Program-made: the position numbers and the translations under genes
Notes under the pieces: model-generated
The model's database searches: none
Told to the model about the DNA's origin: nothing
Seen by the model: the letters and a program-made list of their open reading frames with translations, nothing else
From: Pelotalea chapellei
Lineage (GTDB): Bacteria > Desulfobacterota > Desulfuromonadia > Geobacterales > Pseudopelobacteraceae
Length of the DNA stretch: 64,000 nt
Reading direction: 5' to 3'
NCBI RefSeq assembly: GCF_018531195.1
Contig: NZ_JAHDYS010000002.1
Span: forward strand, 1-64,000
Shown here: positions 16,915-24,677 of the stretch, one piece after another
Layout of the letters: the number at the start of each line of letters is the position of its first letter
Position numbering within the stretch: the stretch's first letter is position 1

Positions 16915-18561
16915 TCAGGGCACAGATCCATATTTTTCGCGCAGGATGACTTTGCTTATTTTACCGACGCTTGTCTTGTCGATGGCTTCCACAAAGCGCA
17001 CCCGCAACAATACGACCTGTTTGTTCACCTGTCCCCTGTCGGCGTATTCCCTGACATGGTGACTCAAGATCTTTTCGGTCACACTGCTGCCAGGACGCAG
17101 TACTACCAACGCCAACGGTCGCTCACCCCATTTCTCGTCCGTAACCCCAATCACCGCCACTTCAGCCACAGCAGGGTGATGAGCAATGATATCTTCCAAC
17201 TCCAGTGAGGAGATCCATTCTCCAGCAACCTTGATGACATCCTTGGTCCGGTCGGTGATCTTCACATAACCACGCTGGTCACGCATTGCCACATCGCCAG
17301 TATGCAGATAGCCACCCTCCCATAGCCGCTCGGAAGCCTTGTGATCCTTGAGATATCCCTGTGTTAACCATGGTGCCCGCACCACAAGTTCACCTTTGCT
17401 GGAATTGTCGCGCGGCAATTCCCGGTGTTCACTGTCCACAATGCGCAGATCAACCAGAGGTATGGATTGTCCGGTTTTACAGCGGATCAGCGCCTGCTCT
17501 TCCGACGACAGCTCCAGCATCTCCGGTGTCAAATGGGCAAAGGTCAGGATCGGGCAGGTTTCAGACATGCCGTAGCCGGTAAAAAGATCAATACCCCTTT
17601 GCATTGCCTCAATACAAAGGGTCCGTGACATGGCCGCACCTCCGATGATCAGCTTCCACCCGGAAAGATCAATGCGCTGGGCGTGAGGATGCTTGAGCAG
17701 CATGTGCAGAATGGTGGGGACACAATGAGAAAAGGTGACCTTCTCCTTTTCAACAAGTTCCAGCAGGTGGTCAGGCACATATCTGCCGGGGTAAACCTGC
17801 TTTACACCCAGCATAGTGGCAACATACGGCATTCCCCAGGCGTGGACATGGAACATGGGAGTAATCGGCATGTAGACATCCTGCCGATGGAATCGGCCAT
17901 GGCTGGCTGTACCCAGGGCAGCAAGGACTCCCAGGCTATGCAGCACCAGCTGACGCTGACTGAAGTACACACCCTTGGGCATGCCGGTGGTCCCGGTGGT
18001 ATAAAAGGTGGTCGCACGAATATTTTCATCAAAATCAGGAAAATCAAAGGTGGTGGCGGCCTCTTTTAACAACGCCTCGTATTCTCCGTCAAAGGTTATC
18101 GTGGTTGCGGGGAGCTTGTCTTCATCATTGAGCACGATGTAGTTTTTAACCGTATCGATTCGCCCGCGAATCTGCTCCAGGATCGGGAGAAATTCGCTGT
18201 TGACCAACAGTACGTCATCCTCTGCATGATCGATGGTATAGAGAATCTGTTCCGGAGAAAGTCGAACGTTGATGGTATGCAGTACCGCACCAATCATCGG
18301 CACGGCAAAAAAACATTCCAGATACCGGTGAGAATCCCAGTCCATTACTGCCACAGTATCCCCCGGACCAACCCCCAGATTGGTCAATGCATTGGCAAGG
18401 CGACGCACCCGCTCATGCAGAGTGCGATAGGTATAGCGGAAGCTGCCACGATAGACGATTTCCTGTTCTGGAGCATCAACCGCGGGACAGAACAAAAGGC
18501 TCTTGATCAGCAGTGGATAATCATAAGCGGAGGTGGTGCGGGGAATGCTTGAATCGGGCAT
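16915..18561 (-). CDS. AMP-forming acyl-CoA synthetase
   Basis: A 548-residue adenylate-forming enzyme that activates a carboxylic acid with ATP and joins it to CoA. Motifs: P-loop-like TFYTTGTTGMPKG at about 187-199, FTGYGMSETCP at about 310, the hinge TGDVAMRDQRGYVKITDR at about 418, and the C-terminal TSVGKISK with the catalytic Lys. It resembles medium- or long-chain fatty-acid CoA ligases; the exact acid is not certain. The ATG at 18561 follows AAAAGGAG. Probably its own transcript, since a terminator lies upstream (18612-18645). Confidence 0.9.
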   Translation of the reverse strand: MPDSSIPRTTSAYDYPLLIKSLLFCPAVDAPEQEIVYRGSFRYTYRTLHERVRRLANALTNLGVGPGDTVAVMDWDSHRYLECFFAVPMIGAVLHTINVRLSPEQILYTIDHAEDDVLLVNSEFLPILEQIRGRIDTVKNYIVLNDEDKLPATTITFDGEYEALLKEAATTFDFPDFDENIRATTFYTTGTTGMPKGVYFSQRQLVLHSLGVLAALGTASHGRFHRQDVYMPITPMFHVHAWGMPYVATMLGVKQVYPGRYVPDHLLELVEKEKVTFSHCVPTILHMLLKHPHAQRIDLSGWKLIIGGAAMSRTLCIEAMQRGIDLFTGYGMSETCPILTFAHLTPEMLELSSEEQALIRCKTGQSIPLVDLRIVDSEHRELPRDNSSKGELVVRAPWLTQGYLKDHKASERLWEGGYLHTGDVAMRDQRGYVKITDRTKDVIKVAGEWISSLELEDIIAHHPAVAEVAVIGVTDEKWGERPLALVVLRPGSSVTEKILSHHVREYADRGQVNKQVVLLRVRFVEAIDKTSVGKISKVILREKYGSVP

Positions 18562-18611
18562 ATTGAACTCCTTTTGAATACCTTTCAGATATGTGGAAAC
18601 CGGCTAACCTC

Positions 18612-18645
18612 AAAAAAAAACCGCCGGAGATTTTTCCGACGGCTT
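18612..18645 (-). terminator. Rho-independent terminator after the nitronate-monooxygenase-like gene
   Basis: On the minus strand GCCGTCGG pairs with CCGGCGG around a short A-rich loop, with one mismatch, and is followed by nine T bases. It lies 28 bases past the stop of the gene at 18673-19746. Confidence 0.85.
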
Positions 18646-18672
18646 TCCCATAGTGCATGAGGTTCTATCCCT

Positions 18673-19746
18673 CTAAGCCTCCGGCTGTTCACCAAAAAGC
18701 TCGTCAAAAATGGCTTGCACGGTTGTGATGCGGTCCGCCTTCCAGGCATTGGTACCGCAAAAGACCAGTCCGGTTTCCGTATCACCCCGCTGGGCACGAT
18801 CGAGGGACGAGACGATGCAGAAACGATCCCCGGTCTCCTTGTAGGTGCACTTCTTGAGACAACCCAACATGCATGACGTATCGTAATCCAGGTCATGCTG
18901 CCGGATCTGGTCTTTATTGGTGATAATCGCACGCCCCGGCAGACCGGCCGGGCTCATGATCAGCCCGATGTCCTCCTGGTTGCACGCCATGTATTTCTGC
19001 TTGAAAGCCTCATCCGCATCGCACTCTTCGGTACAGACAAAGCGGCTGGCCATCTGTACACCGTCTGCGCCTTCGGCCAGAGCGTGTTCAACATCGGCAC
19101 GGTCCCAGATGCCGCCTGCAGCAATGATCGGTATTTCGGTGCCGTATTCGCGGCGAAAGAACTCCTTTACCTGTCGGACAGTGTCGTACTGGTCATATTC
19201 ACCTGTGCCGATATTCTCGATTTTCTCACCCAGGTGACCGCCAGCTGTATCGGGATCTTCCACGACCACCGCATCCGGCAGACGCTGGTAAGACTTCTGC
19301 CATTTGCGGGCAATCAGCTGAGCCGCCCGCACAGATGACACGATCGGTACCAGCGCAACATCAGGATGATCCGCGGTCAGCTCCGGCAAGCCCATAGGAA
19401 GCCCTGCCCCGCAGACGATCACTTTGGCGCCACCCTCAACAGCCGCCCTGACCAGCTGTTCATAATCGGTCAGCGCCACCATCACGTTGACACCTATGAT
19501 ACCATCAGGAGCAATTTCATAGGCTTTGGCAAGTTCAGCCTTGAATGCCTCTGCATCAGCTTGAAAATAGTTTCTGCCATCATAAAGGCCGCTATTGAGA
19601 GCAATTCCCGGCGCTGCCACCAACCCCACACCGCCGCATTTTGCCACATGCCCAGCCAGACTGCCGGCGGATATGCGTACCCCCATACCACCTTGAATGA
19701 GGGGGTATCGAGAGATGTGTTTACCAATGCGAAGTGGTTGCGTCAT
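18673..19746 (-). CDS. Nitronate monooxygenase / FabK-like FMN protein
   Basis: A TIM-barrel flavoprotein of 357 residues in the nitronate monooxygenase (2-nitropropane dioxygenase) family. Visible: N-terminal YPLIQGGMGVRISAGSLAG, phosphate-binding loops IIAAGGIWD and GADGVQMASRF, and the VVEDPDTAGGHLG segment with the conserved His. The C-terminal part has a Cys-rich stretch CMLGCLKKC plus a Cys about ten residues later, not part of the classical enzyme. The real substrate is not clear; relatives include enoyl-ACP reductase FabK. ATG 19746 follows AGGAGGA. It ends in its own terminator. Confidence 0.85.
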   Translation of the reverse strand: MTQPLRIGKHISRYPLIQGGMGVRISAGSLAGHVAKCGGVGLVAAPGIALNSGLYDGRNYFQADAEAFKAELAKAYEIAPDGIIGVNVMVALTDYEQLVRAAVEGGAKVIVCGAGLPMGLPELTADHPDVALVPIVSSVRAAQLIARKWQKSYQRLPDAVVVEDPDTAGGHLGEKIENIGTGEYDQYDTVRQVKEFFRREYGTEIPIIAAGGIWDRADVEHALAEGADGVQMASRFVCTEECDADEAFKQKYMACNQEDIGLIMSPAGLPGRAIITNKDQIRQHDLDYDTSCMLGCLKKCTYKETGDRFCIVSSLDRAQRGDTETGLVFCGTNAWKADRITTVQAIFDELFGEQPEA

Positions 19747-19886
19747 GGGTTCCTCCTGCTGGGCATAAAATTACTACAAAGCATACCAGCTGCACTGCAT
19801 ACTTTTTGTAATAGTTTTGTAAAATCATAATTCATCGAGTTTCATCAATTACTTTCCAGAAATGTAATGCCTGTATCACTGTATAG

Positions 19887-20006
19887 GAGAAGGCTGGAAT
19901 CACAGCGGATGGTATCAAATACCAACTCAATGATCTGAGTGAAAAAGGTGTTATCAAACGCGTCGGGGCCAGATTGGGGTGGGCACTGGGAAACAATGGG
20001 GTATGA
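19887..20006 (+). pseudogene. C-terminal remnant of a winged-helix ATPase-type protein
   Basis: A plus-strand open stretch of 39 codons ends in TGA and encodes AGITADGIKYQLNDLSEK followed by GVIKRVGA and a short tail. This is the typical final helix-turn-helix of AlbA_2/AAA_4-type putative ATP-dependent DNA helicases or Fic-linked regulators. A TAG precedes it in frame and no start codon is nearby, so the rest is deleted. It marks the edge of the restriction/toxin island. The remainder of the 429-base gap (19747-20175) has no gene that can be recognised. Confidence 0.6.
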
Positions 20007-20175
20007 AAATCACCGCTAATTTTTTAATTCTAGACAGGAAAGGTGGTTCTAAGGGGGGTGAAAAGCGGAAACTGGACTTAGGCATTATGATGTCAGGGTT
20101 GCGTTGGTTCCGACCTCAGAAGAATTTTTTTTTATTATGATAGTCTTCGTACTAATCCCTCAGAGACGCTGCTTG

Positions 20176-21360
20176 TTATGCATAGAGTCTGCGAACTTTA
20201 TTACGTCCGATTAAGCCGTCGTATAGCTTGTAGTTGCCTGTTTCCTTACGGATACGGCCAGCCGGGATCGCAGGAGTGATTCTGAGGCTGGCAGCAAAAT
20301 TGTAGATAGCCTGCGTTGTAGGCCTTTTTCCAAATTGAGCTGCCTGCCATGACTCCGGTGGAATCAGCGCATCTGAAGCCCAACGATCCGCATCACCCTC
20401 GAAGACATCAAGGCTTGCCTGCTCAAGGTCATCGAAAAAGGCTGTTTCTTCTCCATCAAAATGAAGCGCGATATGTGCCAACTCATGACTGAGGGTAAAC
20501 CAGAAATTGTCCAATCTGTCATGACGAAGTGTTACCGCAACAAGTGGCGAACCATCCGGTAATTTTATGGCGGCGCCATCCAGATGGGTATGTTTCAGAT
20601 GGTTTTCTACAACAAAATGAATACCGTTTTTTAGAAGAAACTCCCGCGCCAATAATGGGCCTTCATCCAAATAACTCAGGCGAACCAGATCGCGGACAAA
20701 ATCATGAGTGACAGTTCCCTTCTGGTATTTTGGCACCTTCTGTTCCATTGCCAAAAGAGATACCCGAATCCTCCATGCAGTCAATGCATAACGATCAGCA
20801 TCACTTCCCGAGCGCACATGCTGACGGAGAAGCGCTGGTTGCGGCACTTCGAAACCAAGTGAGCCCGCCCAGGCTGTAAGTAATTCACCCGCCTGTTTTT
20901 TTGCCTCGGCAACGGTGCCGTGAAAATCCTGGAACCAGTTCCGTTTAAGCATTTCTGCAAGTGGAAATCTGTCCCATTCAATGCATTCTGCTGCAGGTAT
21001 AATCTGCGCACCAGGCTCTTTCAACAGCACCTCTGCCGGGATTCCCAACCCTTCATGAAGCTTGCGGATCATGCTGATGCTCAGAGGGCGTTGATGTGAC
21101 AGCACCTCTGAAACCTTGCTGCGGCTGCCGATATAGGGAATCAGGTCTTTTTGTTTCAGTCCCGCCTGCTCCATACGGAACTTAATTGCTTCGACCGGAT
21201 CAGGCAGGTCTATCGGATAAAGTGATTCCTCATAGGTATGGACCAGAAGCACCAGCAGCTCAAGCCGGTCTCTATCGGGCTTTGCGCTGTCCATCAGCTT
21301 CTCGATCTCAGCAAGAGCCGTTTCGTACTCTTCTTCTGTTTTCAAGACCTTGAGTTTCAT
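20176..21360 (-). CDS. HTH-ImmA/IrrE metallopeptidase antitoxin-like protein
   Basis: A 394-residue fusion. The N-terminal third has a HigA-type helix-turn-helix at about 60-120 (MEQAGLKQKDLIPYIGSRSKVSEVL). The C-terminal half is an ImmA/IrrE domain with the zinc motif HELAH in TLSHELAHIALHFDGEE near residue 290. It lies 8 bases after the HigB toxin gene, so it is likely the antitoxin and repressor of the pair. AGGTG precedes the ATG. The fused peptidase may process a partner or itself, as known ImmA/IrrE proteins do with repressors; here this is inference. Ordinary HigA antitoxins are only about 100 residues. Confidence 0.88.
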   Translation of the reverse strand: MKLKVLKTEEEYETALAEIEKLMDSAKPDRDRLELLVLLVHTYEESLYPIDLPDPVEAIKFRMEQAGLKQKDLIPYIGSRSKVSEVLSHQRPLSISMIRKLHEGLGIPAEVLLKEPGAQIIPAAECIEWDRFPLAEMLKRNWFQDFHGTVAEAKKQAGELLTAWAGSLGFEVPQPALLRQHVRSGSDADRYALTAWRIRVSLLAMEQKVPKYQKGTVTHDFVRDLVRLSYLDEGPLLAREFLLKNGIHFVVENHLKHTHLDGAAIKLPDGSPLVAVTLRHDRLDNFWFTLSHELAHIALHFDGEETAFFDDLEQASLDVFEGDADRWASDALIPPESWQAAQFGKRPTTQAIYNFAASLRITPAIPAGRIRKETGNYKLYDGLIGRNKVRRLYA

Positions 21361-21368
21361 AATTACAC

Positions 21369-21653
21369 CTAAAATTTTTGTTTATCGTAGTCGGCATGGG
21401 TGCCGAACCACTTGATGAAGACAACTTGTGACAGATAATCAACCTTCACAACCAGCCGGTATCGATTTCCCTTTATGTTAAAGATGACAATGTTTTTGTG
21501 TAAGAAACTGGCGCTGGGGTAGCGATCCTTTATGTCCTGGGGACCATTCCAGGCAGCCTTGTCAACATCGTGATACCAGGTATCGAGCTGGCTTTTAGCG
21601 TCACCGAATCTAATTCCATATTCGATTAGCGTTTTTCTCTTGATGACATTCAT
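21369..21653 (-). CDS. higB: HigB-type toxin (mRNA interferase)
   Basis: A 94-residue basic protein of the HigB_toxin family (RelE fold), which cleaves mRNA on the ribosome. The family signature is clear: FNIKGNRYRLVVKVDYLSQVVFIKWFGTH near the C-terminus and the N-terminal MNVIKRKTLIEY. It comes before the antitoxin gene, the usual order for hig systems. Its leader has two TTCCC-type palindromes, presumably operators. The pair lies between hsdS and a pseudogene in an accessory island. Confidence 0.93.
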   Translation of the reverse strand: MNVIKRKTLIEYGIRFGDAKSQLDTWYHDVDKAAWNGPQDIKDRYPSASFLHKNIVIFNIKGNRYRLVVKVDYLSQVVFIKWFGTHADYDKQKF

Positions 21654-21692
21654 GAGGAGGGAGTTTCCGCAACCATAATTATTACCACAATA

Positions 21693-21747
21693 TTCCCAAA
21701 ATGGGAATTCATATTATCAATCCACGAAAATATTCCTTAATTGGGAC
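21693..21747. promoter_or_regulatory. Paired palindromes upstream of higB (candidate operators)
   Basis: A perfect dyad TTCCCA, three bases, TGGGAA lies at 21693-21707; a second, less perfect copy TTCC-ttaat-TGGGAC lies at 21733-21747. The centres are 40 bases apart, close to four helical turns, so one repressor dimer per site on the same face is plausible. The antitoxin's helix-turn-helix is the likely binder. Confidence 0.7.
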
Positions 21748-21778
21748 AACCTGACAAGTTGATCTTGGCATAGCCTCA

Positions 21779-23050
21779 TCAACTAACCGTGACCTGTCCG
21801 TTCATCAGCATGGGGAGTAGCCAGTCGCGGAGTTGGGCGAGTTGCTGGTTTTCCTGCTCAAGCGTATCTTGACGTTTGAAGATGGGCTCGACTGAATTTG
21901 TAAATTGCTCGACAACATCCGATTTAGGCAAGCATACCTTTACCGTCTTCAGCACCGTGCCCGAAATCTCTTTGAAGGTAGAACCGGAAGCGTACTGAGT
22001 GATGACCTTCATCGAATTCTTTACGGTGTAATAGATGAACGCTGTTGAGTAACCGTTGGTGGGCACAAACGATTTAAACCCCTGATTGGTGGTCACTTCA
22101 TTCCGCGCAATGGCCATGTATCCGATGGGGGCTCTGGAGCTGAGCAAGACAGTGCCCACAGGGAATTTTTTCAGCGAGGCATCCTTGAAGCCCTTGTCGG
22201 ATATGTCCTGTGCTCCACGAGTAATGAACTTGTTTCCCTGGTTGTCAGACAAATCATTCGGGGTAATCCAAGGTGTCCCGTTTGTGGTGAAATTGTCTGC
22301 TTTTTTCGTGGATGGCGTACTACCGCCGACAATCTGCCCTAAATCGTCCAAAGCACCGTCCTCCCAACACATCGGGATTTCCCGTTTCAGTGTGGAGTTG
22401 TAGACCATCTTGCCGCCGGAGGATTTGTAGGGCTTGCCGTTTTTGTCGGGGAAGTCGAACTGGATGAACCAATAGTCGTACAGGGTTTTGACCATGGCCT
22501 CCAGCTCGGTATTGATGCGGTTGTTGCAGTCGATTTTGGCATCGAGGGCGGAGAGAGCGGCAGCGATTTTCCTTTGTTCTTCTACCTTTGGTAAGGGGGC
22601 AGTAACGGCGTATATTCTCTCCGGCGAAGTGTGCTTGACCTTCGAGCCAGAGGAAGTCAGGCGGATTTGTTCCCGAACAGAACTGGTTTGAAACAGGTAG
22701 TAAACAAAAATTCGGTCTAGTAGTTTTGGTTCAGCGGTAATCAAACCTAGCCGTTGATTGTGGAGATACAGATTATCGTTTGGCACAAAGGCGCAACTTC
22801 CAAGCAAGCCCTCGGCCTGCTCGGTCATGGCGACAATTAGATCACCTTTGTTGTGTAGGTAATCCTTTGGAACCTCACCAATGTAGAATTTCTCTTTTCC
22901 TGCTTGCCTCTTGAAGCCGCCCTCTTCATAAAAGTTGCCTGGAGTCAGAACAATATAGTCACCAACGTCAGAGAAATATTCGCCCTTAAATGGATAGCCA
23001 TGCTTGATGTGGAGTTTTCCTTGAAGTGAGGAAACAGGCCACTTACTCAT
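21779..23050 (-). CDS. hsdS: Type I restriction system specificity subunit HsdS
   Basis: A 423-residue subunit that gives DNA sequence specificity. Two target-recognition domains are separated and followed by helical conserved regions: EEQRKIAAALSALDAKI at about 158, and LEQENQQLAQLRDWLLPMLMNGQV at the C-terminus. The first TRD (GKLHIKHGYPFKGEYFSDV) and second (LDDLGQIVGGSTPST) differ, as expected for a bipartite site. Start ATG 23050 overlaps hsdM by eight bases, so translation is coupled. The frame is intact, so the system may be functional. Confidence 0.95.
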   Translation of the reverse strand: MSKWPVSSLQGKLHIKHGYPFKGEYFSDVGDYIVLTPGNFYEEGGFKRQAGKEKFYIGEVPKDYLHNKGDLIVAMTEQAEGLLGSCAFVPNDNLYLHNQRLGLITAEPKLLDRIFVYYLFQTSSVREQIRLTSSGSKVKHTSPERIYAVTAPLPKVEEQRKIAAALSALDAKIDCNNRINTELEAMVKTLYDYWFIQFDFPDKNGKPYKSSGGKMVYNSTLKREIPMCWEDGALDDLGQIVGGSTPSTKKADNFTTNGTPWITPNDLSDNQGNKFITRGAQDISDKGFKDASLKKFPVGTVLLSSRAPIGYMAIARNEVTTNQGFKSFVPTNGYSTAFIYYTVKNSMKVITQYASGSTFKEISGTVLKTVKVCLPKSDVVEQFTNSVEPIFKRQDTLEQENQQLAQLRDWLLPMLMNGQVTVS

Positions 23051-24677
23051 ACCGCAACCCCGCCAATTGCTTCCGAATCTCCTGCTCCAGCCCCGCCGAC
23101 TCCTTGAACAGCTTATCCAGATTGTCGCTGAAACCCCGTATCTTCTCGGCGAACTGCGCCGGCGTCAGCTCGACATACTCGATCTTCACATCAAAGTACT
23201 GTCCGGCACTCAAGCTGTAATTTTTGGCGGCAATCTCGTCGTAGCCGATTACCACCGAGAAATCCTCCACCGCCTGTTTGCCGTTAAAGGTGGCAATAAC
23301 TCGGTCTTCCTCATCCTCGGAAAGCAGTGTCTTCTGATTCTTGCCGTCTTTGACCTTTGTGCCGAGGCCGGAGGCGTCGATCAGTACCACCTTGTCCTTG
23401 TTGCTGGCGTCAATGAAGAGGATCGAAACATTGGTGCCGGTGGTGGCAAAGATATTGCTCGGCATGGAAACCACTCCGGCCAACATCCGCTCGTTCACGA
23501 GCTTTTCACGTATCTTGCGGTCTATGCCCGACTGGGCGGTAATGAAGCCGGTGGGCACCACCACCGCTGCCTTGCCGCCCGGTTTGAGCGAATGGATGAT
23601 GTGCTGCAAAAAGAGCTGGTAGATGGCCATCTTTTCCACGGCCTGTTTGGGAATGTTCGGCACCCCGGCGAAGAAGCGGGTTTGATGTTCCTTAGTGTCC
23701 AACTCGTTGCGGAAATCGCTGAAATCCATCTTGAAGGGTGGATTGCTGACGATGTAGTCAAACTTCCTGAGCGCCTTGCCGTCCCGGTGGTACGGGTGCG
23801 TCAAGGTGTTACCCTGGATGATGTTGGGGATGGAGTGGACCAGGTTGTTCAGGATCAGGTTCAGCCGCAGCAGGCTTGATGACTTCTGCGAGATGTCCTG
23901 GGAATAGATGGCGCAGCGCTGCTCGCCGATGGCGTGGGCCAGGCTCATCAGCAGCGTTCCCGACCCGGCCGAGGGATCGTAACAGCTGACGTTGGCAACC
24001 TTACCCCGCCGCGCCTCCGGCACCAGGATGGCGGCCATAATCTTTGCCACGGCATGGGGGGTGTAGTATTCGGCGTACTTGCCGCCACTGTCCTTGTTGT
24101 AGTCTTTAATCAGGTATTCGAAGAGCGCAGCGTAGAAATCGTACTTCTGGGTAAAAATGCGCTCGAAGCTGAAATCTACAAGTTTGTTAATGATGGCACG
24201 GCAGAAGTCGTCGCGCTTGGAAACATCGGAGATGAACTCGCTTACGCGATCGAACAGGGTGACTTTGGCGCCGCCGTCGGTTTTGACGGCAAAGATGTCG
24301 TTGTTAGTGATGGCGATGTCGCGCAGGGTATCGTCAAACAGCTTGGCAAACTCCGGCGCATTCTGGCTGCTAAACAAATGGGCGATGAAGTGCTCAGGTT
24401 TCAGTCGGGCGGTGTCCGGTCCCATCTGCAGTTGCATCATCTCCAGTTCGTCAGAGGAGAGGGCTGTGACGGCCTGCTCCCAGCTTTTAGCCTTGGCTAG
24501 TTTGGGGTCGATGCGCTTTGCTTCAAACGCAAATTTGTCGTTTAGAAATTTGTAAAGAAAGACCTGGGTAATGATCTTGAACTCGTTGCCGTCGTTACCG
24601 AGTCCATAGGCGGCACAGATCCCCTTAAGGCTGTCTATCAGTTGCCGGGTTCTTTTTTCGAAATCCTGGGTTACCAC
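23043..24677 (-). CDS. hsdM: Type I restriction system methyltransferase HsdM
   Basis: A 544-residue adenine-N6 methyltransferase subunit. It has the N-terminal helical HsdM_N domain, the SAM-binding motif I in YDPSAGSGTLLMSLA near residue 232 and the catalytic NPPF near residue 312, preceded by YAEYYTPHAVAKIMA. The start is GTG 24677 with AGGAG seven bases upstream, overlapping the end of hsdR by seven bases. It acts with HsdS as the modification enzyme and with HsdR for cleavage. Confidence 0.96.
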   Translation of the reverse strand: MVTQDFEKRTRQLIDSLKGICAAYGLGNDGNEFKIITQVFLYKFLNDKFAFEAKRIDPKLAKAKSWEQAVTALSSDELEMMQLQMGPDTARLKPEHFIAHLFSSQNAPEFAKLFDDTLRDIAITNNDIFAVKTDGGAKVTLFDRVSEFISDVSKRDDFCRAIINKLVDFSFERIFTQKYDFYAALFEYLIKDYNKDSGGKYAEYYTPHAVAKIMAAILVPEARRGKVANVSCYDPSAGSGTLLMSLAHAIGEQRCAIYSQDISQKSSSLLRLNLILNNLVHSIPNIIQGNTLTHPYHRDGKALRKFDYIVSNPPFKMDFSDFRNELDTKEHQTRFFAGVPNIPKQAVEKMAIYQLFLQHIIHSLKPGGKAAVVVPTGFITAQSGIDRKIREKLVNERMLAGVVSMPSNIFATTGTNVSILFIDASNKDKVVLIDASGLGTKVKDGKNQKTLLSEDEEDRVIATFNGKQAVEDFSVVIGYDEIAAKNYSLSAGQYFDVKIEYVELTPAQFAEKIRGFSDNLDKLFKESAGLEQEIRKQLAGLRYE

